From assembly GCA_934448295.1 (NCBI GenBank), contig CAKSEY010000023.1, positions 1 through 40,528 on the forward strand: a DNA stretch of 40,528 nt, in the 5' to 3' direction. Source of the DNA: an uncultured Oscillospiraceae bacterium (GTDB lineage Bacteria; Bacillota; Clostridia; Oscillospirales; Ruminococcaceae). This document shows, in pieces, positions 5,957-13,266 of the stretch. The position numbers were made by a program, and so were the translations under genes. Below the pieces are notes generated by a model. It was given only the letters and a program-made list of their open reading frames with translations, searched no databases and was not told the DNA's origin. Positions within the stretch are counted from its first letter, which is position 1; each line of letters opens with the position of its first letter.

Positions 5957-7880
5957 TTACTGGGAGCGCCGCGCCGCTCAGGATATGTACGACCGCATGG
6001 GCACCGCCGAGGAAACCGCCGCCGAAATGAACGCGGCGATAAAGCAGACCTCCGCGTACCTCGAAAAGGAAGTAAAAGCGGTCATGCGCGGAATGCAGTC
6101 GTTCGGTATCTCCGAAGCGGAAGCGAAAAAGATACTAAACGCCGCCAAAGACGGCACGGCGCTCCAGCGGCTCCGGAAAGCCGCTCAGCAGGTCGGCGAC
6201 CCTGAGAAGCGGGAGGCTCTGCTGAACGCGATAAACAGCGCCGGGGCGTACCGCTACCGCATTACGCGAATAGAGGAGCTCAACCGGGATATCGTGAAGC
6301 AGTGCCGGGAGCTGTACAAGACCGAGAACCGGCACATCACGTCAGCGCTGCGGAACGTCGCGGAGGAGAGCTACTACCGCGAGATATTCAGCATTCAGAA
6401 AGGCACGGGGCTGGGGTTCAGCTTCTCGAAGTTCCCCTGGCAGGACGTTGACCGGATTCTGCGCTCCAACTGGAGCGGGGGCAATTATTCTCAGCGTATC
6501 TGGAAGGACGTGAACGGCATGACTGCACGGCTCAAGAACGAGCTGCTGGTGAGTATGCTTTCCGGGCGCTCCAACGAAAAGACCGCGCGGATATTCCAGG
6601 AGCAGTTCGGTGTGAATGCGTTCTGCGCCCGCCGAATCGTCCGGACTGAGAGCGCGTACGTCGCGAATGCTGCGCAGGCAAAGGCGTACGGCGAAGCCGG
6701 GATAGAGCGTTACAGGTTCGTAGCGACCCTCGACAGCCGGACGTGCGAGTGCTGTGCTGCTCTGGACGGCAGGGTGTTCGACCTCGCAAAGGCAAAGCCC
6801 GGCACGAACTACCCGCCCATGCACCCGTTCTGCCGCTCGACCACTATTGCGGATTTCGGGGACGAGGAGCTTGCGGGGCTGGAGCGCCGTGCTAAGGACA
6901 AGGACGGGAATACGGTCAGGGTTCCGGCGGGTATGACCTATGAGGACTGGCACAGAAAGTTTGTCGAGGGCGAGAAAGCCCTTGACAAATCCGGTGAAAG
7001 TGGTATAATGAAAACAAGAGGGACAACTATCGTTAATGCTGAAAGCGTCGTAGGAAAATGGCAGCCGCGTAATCAGTTTAGCAACAACATCGACGATATC
7101 ATTGATTATCAGGGCTTTAATGGCAAGCCTACGATTATGTATAATCAATCCGAGTTCGAGCACGCGGTCGAACGCGACCATTTCCTCGGTGAACGTACAT
7201 TTTGTGCTGATAGTAAAGAAGATTTGCTGCTTTATGACAAGCAGCTAAAGGCAATCGACGGTGAGGATTATTTCTATGTGAATTGCGGTGTCGGCGGCGC
7301 TCAATACGGTCAGGGAATGTACTGTGCTGCCGACTATACTAAAGGAACAATCACAGCGGATAAATTTGAGCATGAAATTCAGCAGTATTCATACAGCGAC
7401 AGCCATAAATTCAGCAAAACAAACTGGCTGACACTTGACCCATCGGCTAAAGTCCTAGAGATTCCTGATGGCTATGACCGTCAACGCTGCTCCGACTATG
7501 TGACACGCATATACAAGGAGCAGTACGAAAAATTCCGCTTATCGCAAGACCCTGTTTTGAAAGCGCATTGGGAAGAATACCAATCAGGCATGGACGAGGT
7601 TCGCCAGCTGTATAGCAAATGGGGCGATGACGCTGCTTGGAAAAAGGCGGATAAAATATGCGAAAAGCTGAATCAAAAGTTCCCCGACGCACATCAGCTG
7701 CAAAATGATATCAACTCTGCGCCTAACGGCAGAAACGCTGGTATCCTTGCGGCAGAAATGGGGTACGACGCCATTAATGCAAGCGGACATGGCACAACGA
7801 ACAGCTACACGGTAGTGCTCAACCGCACAAAATTAATCATCTTTGGAGGGGATAAGTATGAATACAGACCAAAATCCTAA
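5943..7880 (+). CDS. Minor head protein (Mu F/SPP1 gp7 type) fused to an ART-like domain
   Basis: 645 residues, much longer than a plain Mu F-type head protein. Residues 1-320 are the head-morphogenesis part, with the conserved RRIVRTESAYV, TLDSRTCECCAALDGRVF and YPPMHPFCRSTT. From about residue 355 the character changes: lower GC, different codon use, and a region with IDYQGF, YGQGMYCAADY and a C-terminal MGYDAINASG plus VVLNRTKLIIF. These resemble ADP-ribosyltransferase-like domains fused to phage head proteins. The usual YRG arginine appears as YQG, so activity is uncertain. A consensus promoter lies in the junction. Confidence 0.85.
   Translation: MNSRDYWERRAAQDMYDRMGTAEETAAEMNAAIKQTSAYLEKEVKAVMRGMQSFGISEAEAKKILNAAKDGTALQRLRKAAQQVGDPEKREALLNAINSAGAYRYRITRIEELNRDIVKQCRELYKTENRHITSALRNVAEESYYREIFSIQKGTGLGFSFSKFPWQDVDRILRSNWSGGNYSQRIWKDVNGMTARLKNELLVSMLSGRSNEKTARIFQEQFGVNAFCARRIVRTESAYVANAAQAKAYGEAGIERYRFVATLDSRTCECCAALDGRVFDLAKAKPGTNYPPMHPFCRSTTIADFGDEELAGLERRAKDKDGNTVRVPAGMTYEDWHRKFVEGEKALDKSGESGIMKTRGTTIVNAESVVGKWQPRNQFSNNIDDIIDYQGFNGKPTIMYNQSEFEHAVERDHFLGERTFCADSKEDLLLYDKQLKAIDGEDYFYVNCGVGGAQYGQGMYCAADYTKGTITADKFEHEIQQYSYSDSHKFSKTNWLTLDPSAKVLEIPDGYDRQRCSDYVTRIYKEQYEKFRLSQDPVLKAHWEEYQSGMDEVRQLYSKWGDDAAWKKADKICEKLNQKFPDAHQLQNDINSAPNGRNAGILAAEMGYDAINASGHGTTNSYTVVLNRTKLIIFGGDKYEYRPKS
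6983..7010 (+). promoter_or_regulatory. Consensus promoter inside the minor head gene
   Basis: TTGACA (6983-6988), a 16-bp spacer and TATAAT (7005-7010) with an extended TGG. It lies inside coding DNA, precisely where the head domain ends and the ART-like domain begins. It could transcribe the C-terminal region and the 62-codon partner gene in the lysogen; the terminator at 8049-8079 would close the unit. Confidence 0.6.
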
Positions 7881-8046
7881 AAAGTATATATCGCGAAACA
7901 AAGACGGTTTTGCTTGCACCTATGACAGCGAAACACATCTATGTGTTGGCGTAATACTGTCAATGGGTGATGATATTGATTTATACAACAAGAAACATGA
8001 CGAGTATATCGGACAGCTCGACCCTCAATATGAAAAGAAATCATAA
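7858..8046 (+). CDS. Small protein downstream of ART-like domain, possible immunity partner, 62 aa
   Basis: ATG at 7858 with GGAGGGG eight bases upstream; the frame overlaps the previous gene by 23 bp. The 62-residue soluble protein contains CTYDSETHLCVGVI, then GDDIDLYNKKHDEYIGQLD. Such small proteins recur after ART-like head fusions in my recollection of Clostridia phages, but I cannot name a family. Overlap with a toxin-like domain and a shared internal promoter and terminator make an antidote or accessory role a reasonable inference. Confidence 0.65.
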   Translation: MNTDQNPKKYISRNKDGFACTYDSETHLCVGVILSMGDDIDLYNKKHDEYIGQLDPQYEKKS

Positions 8047-8048
8047 TG

Positions 8049-8079
8049 AAAAAGCACCCTGCGAAAACAGGGTGCTTTT
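8049..8079 (+). terminator. Intrinsic terminator after the ART cargo
   Basis: An 11-bp perfect stem (AAAGCACCCTG, 8051-8061, with its complement at 8068-8078), a 6-base loop, and a T run. It sits 3 bp after the small partner gene and would stop transcription from the internal promoter at 6983. Confidence 0.8.
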
Positions 8080-8093
8080 CCATTCCAATAGCC

Positions 8094-8116
8094 AAGCGCT
8101 CTTCGGGGCGCTTTTT
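8094..8116 (+). terminator. Second short terminator hairpin
   Basis: AAGCGC and GCGCTT (8094-8099 and 8108-8113) form a 6-bp stem with an 8-base loop, followed by TTT. It stands between the ART cargo and the methyltransferase-like gene, about 25 bp ahead of its ATG. Confidence 0.55.
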
Positions 8117-8140
8117 CTATGCCCTGAAAAGGAGGAGCAA

Positions 8141-9007
8141 ATGGCAACAAGCCAGAACAAATTTGAAGATTATGAGGGCTTCGTCGAGAAGTTCAAGCCC
8201 AAGAAAACGACCGACGACTGCTATACACCGCTGCTTGTGTATGAGGCAATAGCGAACTGGGTGGCAAACGAGTACAAGCTCGACAAGTCGGAGTTCATGC
8301 GTCCGTTCTACCCTGGCGGCGACTATGAAAAGGAAGATTACAGCGGCGGTGTTGTTGTGGACAATCCGCCGTTTTCCATACTCTCAAAAATCGTGCGCTT
8401 TTACGTTGAGCGAAATATAAAGTTCTTCCTGTTCGCTCCTACTCTGACAAGCTGCCGATATGGTGACTTTTGCACGGTACTTCCGGTAGGCGTTGATATA
8501 GAATACGAAAACGGCGCGGTTATCTGCACGTCGTTCGTTACAAACCTTGAACCGCACGAGATAAGGGCGCGGACTTCTCCAACGCTTTACAAGGCGGTCG
8601 ATGAAGCGAATACCGCAAACACCGCAGCGCTTAGAAAGCACGTTCCTAAATACTCATATCCTTTGGAGCTGGTGACAACGGCGGCGATTTATCCCTATGC
8701 AAGGTACGGAATAGAGTTCGTTGTTCCCCGCTCCGCAAGTGTGCGTGTTTCGGCTCTGGATTCCCAGAGAGCGGCTAAAAAAGCTGTTTTCGGCTGCGGC
8801 TGGCTTGTATCGGAACAAGTCAGAGCGGAACGTGAGAAAGCGGAACGTGAGAAAGTGGAACGTGAGAAAGCGGAACGTGAGAAAGCGGAACGTGAGAAAG
8901 CGGAACGTGAGAAAGCGGAACGTGAGAAAGCGGAACGTGAGAAAGCGGAACGCTGGCACCTCAGCGAACGGGAGCTTGAAATAATAGCTAGAATCTCAAA
9001 CGAATAA
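8141..9007 (+). CDS. Methyltransferase-like phage protein with tandem EREKA repeat, 288 aa
   Basis: ATG at 8141 after AAAAGGAGGAGCAA. The first 225 residues include DDCYTPLLVYEAI (about 27-39) and VVVDNPPFSILSKI (about 70-83). The NPPF tetrapeptide is the catalytic motif IV form used by N6-adenine DNA methyltransferases, and the DxYTP piece is seen in related phage enzymes. I do not see an obvious SAM-binding FxGxG loop, so enzymatic function is unproven. After residue 228 comes an 8.6-fold five-residue repeat (AEREK) that should form a long charged helix, then a 15-residue tail. Terminators flank the gene, so it may be cargo. Confidence 0.65.
   Translation: MATSQNKFEDYEGFVEKFKPKKTTDDCYTPLLVYEAIANWVANEYKLDKSEFMRPFYPGGDYEKEDYSGGVVVDNPPFSILSKIVRFYVERNIKFFLFAPTLTSCRYGDFCTVLPVGVDIEYENGAVICTSFVTNLEPHEIRARTSPTLYKAVDEANTANTAALRKHVPKYSYPLELVTTAAIYPYARYGIEFVVPRSASVRVSALDSQRAAKKAVFGCGWLVSEQVRAEREKAEREKVEREKAEREKAEREKAEREKAEREKAEREKAERWHLSERELEIIARISNE
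8825..8953 (+). repeat. 15-bp tandem repeat, 8.6 copies, in coding sequence
   Basis: Eight full copies of GCGGAACGTGAGAAA from 8825 to 8944 (the third copy has GTG in place of GCG) and a partial ninth. Each copy encodes AEREK. Near identity between copies points to recent slippage, so copy number may vary between strains, keeping the frame because the unit is a multiple of three. Confidence 0.95.
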
Positions 9008-9009
9008 TC

Positions 9010-9040
9010 AAGCGCTATGCGATAAGCACGGTGCTTTTTT
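9010..9040 (+). terminator. Terminator after the methyltransferase-like gene
   Basis: AAGCGC at 9010-9015 or AAGCAC at 9024-9029 can pair with GTGCTT at 9031-9036; six T residues follow. It lies 3 bp after the stop and separates this cargo gene from the scaffold gene. Confidence 0.6.
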
Positions 9041-9113
9041 ATTGTCCGAAACACGCTGACGACACTAAAAGCCGCGCGGAAATACAGCCGACAGGCTATA
9101 AACGGAGGTAACT

Positions 9114-9677
9114 ATGGCAGACGAAACACAGACAACCCAGACCATACAGGAGCAGGGCGGCGCTCAGACCGCCGGAGGGCGAGTGTCGCCTTCAAGTGAT
9201 CCTAACGTATCTACGCCCGAGCCGGAGGCGGAAAACAAACCGGAAAAGCCCGCTGAAAAGACATTCACCCAGGCAGAGCTCAACAAGATCATCGCGGAGC
9301 GCCAGAAGCGCTGGGAGAAGAAGGCGGCGGACGAAAGGGCGGAAGCCGAGCGCGTAGCCGCCATGACAGCAGACGAAAAGTCGAAGCACGAGCGCGAGAA
9401 GCAGGAAAAGGCTCTCGCAGACCGCGAAGCGGCTCTGACGAAGCGGGAGCGCACTGCCCTCGCAAAGGAGTATCTCGCGGAAAAGAACGTCCCCGCCGCT
9501 CTGGTAGGGGCTGTGGACATCTCCGACCCCGACGGAATCGAAGCCAGCGCGGCGGCAGTCGCGAAGGCTTTCACGGACGCCGTCAGCGCGGAGGTAGCAA
9601 AGAAGTTAGCCGGAGCTCCCCCTAAGAAGGGCGATCCAGGCGCGAAAGACCCGTTCCTCGAGGGACTGGGCACATGA
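9114..9677 (+). CDS. Capsid scaffolding protein (DUF4355/GP20-like)
   Basis: 187 residues, starting at ATG 9114 after GGAGGTAACT. The N-terminal third is Gln/Thr/Pro rich and disordered; the middle (about residues 55-125) is a long charged coiled coil including FTQAELNKIIAERQKRWEKK (just 20 residues shown); the C-terminal part has Ala-rich helices ending in KDPFLEGLG. This is the standard layout of Firmicutes scaffold proteins, which guide capsid assembly and leave before or during packaging. It lies directly before the major capsid gene, as expected. Confidence 0.9.
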   Translation: MADETQTTQTIQEQGGAQTAGGRVSPSSDPNVSTPEPEAENKPEKPAEKTFTQAELNKIIAERQKRWEKKAADERAEAERVAAMTADEKSKHEREKQEKALADREAALTKRERTALAKEYLAEKNVPAALVGAVDISDPDGIEASAAAVAKAFTDAVSAEVAKKLAGAPPKKGDPGAKDPFLEGLGT

Positions 9678-9691
9678 CAGGAGGTTAATCT

Positions 9692-10777
9692 ATGGCAATC
9701 AATCTTGCAACAAAGTATTCGGACAACGTAGACGAGGTGTTCCGCGCCGGAGCGCTCACCACGTCCATGGCGGGCGGGAAGTATGAATTCACCGGAGCGC
9801 AGACCGTCAAGGTCTACAGCATGGGCACCGCCGAGATGAACGACTACAGGGCGACCGGCTCCAACCGCTACGGCAACCCGGAGGAGCTGGAGGATACCAC
9901 CGAGGAGCTGACCCTCACGCAGAAGCGCTCGTTCACGTTCACCATTGACGCGACAAACGCGGTGGATTCCCCGGCGGGAGTGCGCGACGCGGCAAAGGCG
10001 CTCCGCAGGCAGCTCGATCAGGTCGTTATCCCGGAGGTGGATACCTACCGCTTCAAGACCGCCGCAGACAAGGCTGAGCACGTTGCGGTCAGCACGACCA
10101 GCAATTCCACTGCTTACAGCGATTTCCTCGCGATAAACGGCGCTATCAGCGACGACGAGGTCCCTGCGGTCGGCAGGGTGGCGTATGTTTCCAATGATTT
10201 TCTCAATGCGATAAAGCAGTGCGACGGCTACACCAAGGCTTCCGAGCTGGCACAGAATATGCTCATCACAGGGCAGGTCGGCGACGTTGACGGCGTGAAG
10301 ATAGTATCTGTTCCCAAGGGGAGAATGCCTGCGGGCGCGTCCTTTATCATCGCGTATGGCGAATCCGTATGCTCCCCGGAGAAGCTCGCGGAGTACAAGA
10401 TACACGACAATCCTCCCGGAATCGCCGGACATCTTGTGGAGGGTCTGGTGTATTACGACGCGTTCGTCACCGAGAACAAGAAGTGCTCCGTCGGCGTTCA
10501 CTTCGGCTCTATGGGCGATATAAGGGCTTCCATGACCGCCGCTGACTCCGGCAAGGGCAGGCTGAAGATCGCGCGCAATGTTGCCGGAAAGCTGATGTAT
10601 AAGGCAGACAGCTCCGTCACCGTTCCGAAGTTCGGCGCGGCGGCGACAGGCTTCACCGAGGTTCCTGCGGACGGTATCATCACCGCTGCCGCCGGGAACA
10701 AGGTCGCTGTCGTTTCCGTTGTGGACGACAAGGTCGTAGCGGCTTCCGCCGTATTCGACGCGGCAGTCGGCGCATGA
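9692..10777 (+). CDS. Major capsid protein
   Basis: 361 residues with start ATG 9692, AGGAGG 8 bp upstream. The N-terminus MAINLATKYSDNVDEVF is the typical opening of a class of Clostridia siphophage capsid proteins; later come FTFTIDATNAVD and a central acid-rich region, then YVSNDFLNAIKQ. An HK97-like fold is expected from family and position. The last 60 residues (from about VTVPKFGAAATGF) look like a small added beta-rich domain that may decorate the capsid surface. Overlaps the next gene by 4 bp. Confidence 0.9.
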   Translation: MAINLATKYSDNVDEVFRAGALTTSMAGGKYEFTGAQTVKVYSMGTAEMNDYRATGSNRYGNPEELEDTTEELTLTQKRSFTFTIDATNAVDSPAGVRDAAKALRRQLDQVVIPEVDTYRFKTAADKAEHVAVSTTSNSTAYSDFLAINGAISDDEVPAVGRVAYVSNDFLNAIKQCDGYTKASELAQNMLITGQVGDVDGVKIVSVPKGRMPAGASFIIAYGESVCSPEKLAEYKIHDNPPGIAGHLVEGLVYYDAFVTENKKCSVGVHFGSMGDIRASMTAADSGKGRLKIARNVAGKLMYKADSSVTVPKFGAAATGFTEVPADGIITAAAGNKVAVVSVVDDKVVAASAVFDAAVGA

Positions 10778-11097
10778 CCCCGCTGGAGCGCTTCAAGCTC
10801 CTCGCCGGGATAACGGACGATTCGCAGGACGGTCTTATAACCGCCCTGCTGTCGGACGCGGCGGATTCGGTCTGCGACTACATCGGGCGGGATGAAGTCC
10901 CCGCGCGGCTGGTATCGGTGCAGGTTCAGCTTGCAGTGATAGCGTATAACAAGCGCGGCGCGGAGGGCGAATCCTCCCGCAGCGAGGGCGGTATCTCCCA
11001 GAGCTTCGACGGGCTCCCGCCGGAGCTTCTGGCGCGGCTGAAAAACTATCCCAGAAAGGCGGGGGTGCTCTATACGGCTGATTCAGAACAGGATTAA
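10774..11097 (+). CDS. Head-tail connector protein (phage_connect_1 / gp6-like)
   Basis: 107 residues. It starts MTPLERFKLLAGI and has the helix AVIAYNKRGAEGESSRSEGG, with a middle CDYIGRDEVP; this is the pattern of the QLRG/gp6-like connector family (the arginine-rich turn YNKRGAEGE is characteristic). It forms a ring beneath the portal, bridging to the closure protein. It overlaps the capsid gene by 4 bp and the next frame by 26 bp. Confidence 0.88.
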   Translation: MTPLERFKLLAGITDDSQDGLITALLSDAADSVCDYIGRDEVPARLVSVQVQLAVIAYNKRGAEGESSRSEGGISQSFDGLPPELLARLKNYPRKAGVLYTADSEQD

Positions 11098-11380
11098 AAC
11101 GCTGCCGCTGACCCGCCCTGTTACCGCGAAAAGCTCCTACATCGGCACTGAAACGCGCTGGGAGCCCGTAGGAGCTATCCGCTCGGAAGTCCAGCCGCTC
11201 AGCGATAACGCCGCCGCCGAGCAGTACGGCGTGAAGTTCAGCCGCTCTGTGGAGCTCCTCTGCGATACCGGCACGGATATCCGCGAACGCGACCGTGTGG
11301 AGCTCCCCGGCGGCACTTACGAGGTTCGGGGAGTTACGACCTACGGCAACGTCCGGAAGGCGGTGTGCGAGCTGATATGA
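11072..11380 (+). CDS. Head closure/head-tail joining protein with non-canonical start
   Basis: An open frame from a stop at 11039-11041 to TGA at 11378-11380 encodes about 101 residues, including IKTLPLTRPVTAKSSYIG, then AAAEQYGVKFSR and VELPGGTYEVRGV, ending in VRKAVCEL. It has the size and place of phage head-closure (gp7/gp16-like) proteins. No ATG, GTG or TTG occurs at the 5' part of this frame; a ribosome site GGCGGGGGTG (about 11059-11067) points to ATA at 11072 or CTG at 11078. The strong codon pattern shared with its neighbours argues that it is real and translated, perhaps by coupling to the overlapping upstream gene. Confidence 0.75.
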   Translation: MRLIQNRIKTLPLTRPVTAKSSYIGTETRWEPVGAIRSEVQPLSDNAAAEQYGVKFSRSVELLCDTGTDIRERDRVELPGGTYEVRGVTTYGNVRKAVCELI

Positions 11381-11802
11381 CGATAAAGGAGCTTATCAAG
11401 AAAATACAGTCGATACGCGCGGACAGCGGGAAAGTCCTCGACCGCGCCCTGCTCAAAGGCGGCGAGAGGATACGCGGGAATGCGGTGCTTCTCTGCCCGG
11501 TGGACACCGGAGAGCTGCGGCAAAGTATCCGGGTACAGCGGCTTTCGCCCGGGGTCGTTATCGTAGGCACCAACAAGGAATACGCGGTGTATGTTGAGTA
11601 CGGCACCGGCACAAAGGGCGACCCGGGAGTTCCGCACACGGCAAAGGTGTTCTGGCGCTGGCAGGACGAGCAGGGCAACTGGCACACCTCCCACGGGCAG
11701 AAAGCGCAGTCGTTCCTGCGGGCGGCGGTCAGCAAGAAAGAGGAGAGCTTCATTCGCAGGCTTATCGCGGAGGAGCTGAGAAAGGCGATAGAAAATGCTT
11801 GA
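11377..11802 (+). CDS. HK97 gp10-like head-tail protein
   Basis: 141 residues from ATG 11377, overlapping the prior stop as ATGA. KGGERIRGNAVLLCPVDTGELRQSI (key piece PVDTGELRQSI) followed by VEYGTGTKGDPG and SFLRAAV is the signature of the HK97-gp10/minor tail family that joins tail to head. The fairly basic C-terminal helix is normal. It overlaps the next gene by 8 bp. Confidence 0.9.
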   Translation: MTIKELIKKIQSIRADSGKVLDRALLKGGERIRGNAVLLCPVDTGELRQSIRVQRLSPGVVIVGTNKEYAVYVEYGTGTKGDPGVPHTAKVFWRWQDEQGNWHTSHGQKAQSFLRAAVSKKEESFIRRLIAEELRKAIENA

Positions 11803-12151
11803 TATCAACATCATCATTCCGCCGCTGGTGGAGGATATAGTCCGGCTGGAGCCGCAGTTCCCGGAGATAGTGCCGGAGTTCCCGCTGGCGATACTCACGC
11901 CGCTGGACGTGGGCTCCGGGACGATAATTTCCGGGGAGGAACGGCTGGCGGCTGTGTCGTTCCAGATAGACGTGTACGATACTAGCTTACAGCGCTGCAC
12001 CGAAACCGCGATACGGCTGTCCGAACGGCTGATATCCCGGGGGTTCGTGCGGGGCTCCGGCGCGGATATCCCGGAGGACGGACTGCACCGCCGCACGCTG
12101 ACGTTCAGCGCGGCGATAGATGAACACACAGGTTTAGTTTACAGGAGGTAA
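11795..12151 (+). CDS. Tail terminator-like protein, 118 aa
   Basis: 118 residues, starting MLDINIIIPPLVEDIV, with AAVSFQIDVYDTSLQRC in the middle and ending in a beta-rich piece. Size, fold-like pattern (long helix then beta sheet) and place between gp10 and the tube protein are those of tail-completion/terminator proteins, which cap the tail tube and set its joining to the head. The assignment is mostly by position. GGAGGTAAAT lies downstream for the next gene. Confidence 0.75.
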   Translation: MLDINIIIPPLVEDIVRLEPQFPEIVPEFPLAILTPLDVGSGTIISGEERLAAVSFQIDVYDTSLQRCTETAIRLSERLISRGFVRGSGADIPEDGLHRRTLTFSAAIDEHTGLVYRR

Positions 12152-12153
12152 AT

Positions 12154-12603
12154 ATGGAACTCATAACAAAGGACACGCACCTTGACTACTCGGAGGACGG
12201 CAGCACGTGGAACGAGCTGTACGGGCTTGACAGCTTCCCGGATATGGGCGCAGACCCTCCCAAGGTAAAGGTCACGAATATGCGCGACAAGAACGAGCGC
12301 TATATTGAGGGGCTCCCGGATATCAACGACATGAAATTCGGATTCTTCTACAACAAGGAGACCACCGCCGACAGCGGCAAGATGATAAAAAAGGCGTTCG
12401 CGAAGCTCCAGACGCTGAAAGGCACAAAGCTGCACTGGCGGCTGGTTTACCCGGACAGCACCGGCTACACATGGGAGGGCGCTCCCACCGTGTACATGAA
12501 CAGCGGGAACGTTGGCGAGGCGATGAAATACACGCTCACCACCACGCTGGAATCCGACCTTGAATGGGTCGAGACGGTTGTGACAACTGAGACAGGAGGC
12601 TGA
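12154..12603 (+). CDS. Major tail tube protein
   Basis: 149 residues. The sequence contains NELYGLDSFPDMGADPPKV, RDKNERYIEGLPDINDM, and a C-terminal beta strand region ending VTTETGG. This beta-rich pattern with a central GxPDxND loop is seen in TP901-1-like tube proteins. It lies immediately before the chaperone gene with the frameshift site, the normal place of the tail tube gene. ATG 12154 has AGGAGGTAAAT upstream. It polymerises around the tape measure. Confidence 0.85.
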   Translation: MELITKDTHLDYSEDGSTWNELYGLDSFPDMGADPPKVKVTNMRDKNERYIEGLPDINDMKFGFFYNKETTADSGKMIKKAFAKLQTLKGTKLHWRLVYPDSTGYTWEGAPTVYMNSGNVGEAMKYTLTTTLESDLEWVETVVTTETGG

Positions 12604-12604
12604 A

Positions 12605-12946
12605 ATGATAAGTGCGATTCTTAAAATTTCCGATGAAAAGAGCATAGAGCTCCGCTATACCGCCCGCCGCGCGGAGAAGCTGGAGAAGCTCCTCGACAAC
12701 AGCCTGCTGCGCGGGCTTGCGAGGATAGAGCGCGTTTCGGTGCTTGCGGACTACATCTCATGCGGCGCGGACATCTCCCACGGGGAGGCGCTCGACCTCT
12801 ATGACGAATACGTTGAGAACGGCGGCACCCTCGAGGGCGCGGCGGACGTGATTTTTGACGCGCTGGAAAACGGCGGGTACATCGCGAAGGGAGCTTCCGA
12901 CACAGCAAAAAAAATCAAGGGTCAGTTCGCAGCGCGGGCGAACTGA
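12605..12946 (+). CDS. Tail assembly chaperone gpG-like
   Basis: 113 residues, starting at ATG 12605 one base after the tube stop. N-terminal RYTARRAEKLEKLL, and a middle ADYISCGADISHGEALDLYD. It ends AAKKIKGQFAARAN. Chaperones of this type bind the tape measure during tail assembly. Near the 3' end a run of eight A residues gives a slippery site that produces a longer form (gpGT) by a -1 shift. Confidence 0.82.
   Translation: MISAILKISDEKSIELRYTARRAEKLEKLLDNSLLRGLARIERVSVLADYISCGADISHGEALDLYDEYVENGGTLEGAADVIFDALENGGYIAKGASDTAKKIKGQFAARAN
12907..12913 (+). promoter_or_regulatory. Programmed -1 frameshift slippery site (A AAA AAA)
   Basis: In the gpG frame the codons are GCA AAA AAA ATC, so the heptamer A AAA AAA at 12907-12913 is in the correct register for a -1 slip. 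The -1 frame continues open (N Q G S V R S A G E ...) to the stop at 13264-13266 and joins the downstream frame, giving gpGT. The layout and position are those of lambda-like phages. Confidence 0.85.
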
Positions 12947-13266
12947 TCGAGCAGCTCCGGCGCACGGCGGTGGAGAACGGCGCGTATCCCGCTGATTTCT
13001 GGGAGCTCACCCCGGCGGAGATACACGATATCACAGTTTCCAGGGCGAAGCAGCAGGAGCAGGATATGCGCTCCCGCGCCGTGTTCGCATGGCATTCCGC
13101 GTATCTGACGGGAGTTGCTTTCAATTCCCCGAGGGAGTTCCCGCGCCGCCCGGAGGAATATTTCACGTTCCTGCATGACGCGGTTCCCGCATGGAAGCGT
13201 TCGCAGCAGAGCATGGCGAGGATAGCCGCCGCGCACAACAGACACAGGAGGGAGGTCGGCTCATGA
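12913..13266 (+). CDS. gpT extension of the tail chaperone (made as gpGT)
   Basis: The -1 frame after the slippery site encodes about 117 residues, including ENGAYPADFWELTPAEIHDI and then VPAWKRSQQSMARIAAAHN. It has an ATG at 12970 only because of a chance GTG/ATG-like start; it should normally be made as a fusion with gpG. The T part of such fusions contacts the tube protein or recruits it. It overlaps the tape measure start as ATGA at 13263-13266. Confidence 0.82.
   Translation, partial: NQGSVRSAGELIEQLRRTAVENGAYPADFWELTPAEIHDITVSRAKQQEQDMRSRAVFAWHSAYLTGVAFNSPREFPRRPEEYFTFLHDAVPAWKRSQQSMARIAAAHNRHRREVGS

Noticed and set aside
8825..8953. CRISPR-like array
   Set aside because: The 15-bp units are adjacent with no spacers and keep a coding frame; a tandem repeat, not CRISPR.
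8654..8959. Leftward frame with repeated FRFLT motif
   Set aside because: It is just the reverse reading of the 15-bp tandem repeat in the methyltransferase-like gene.
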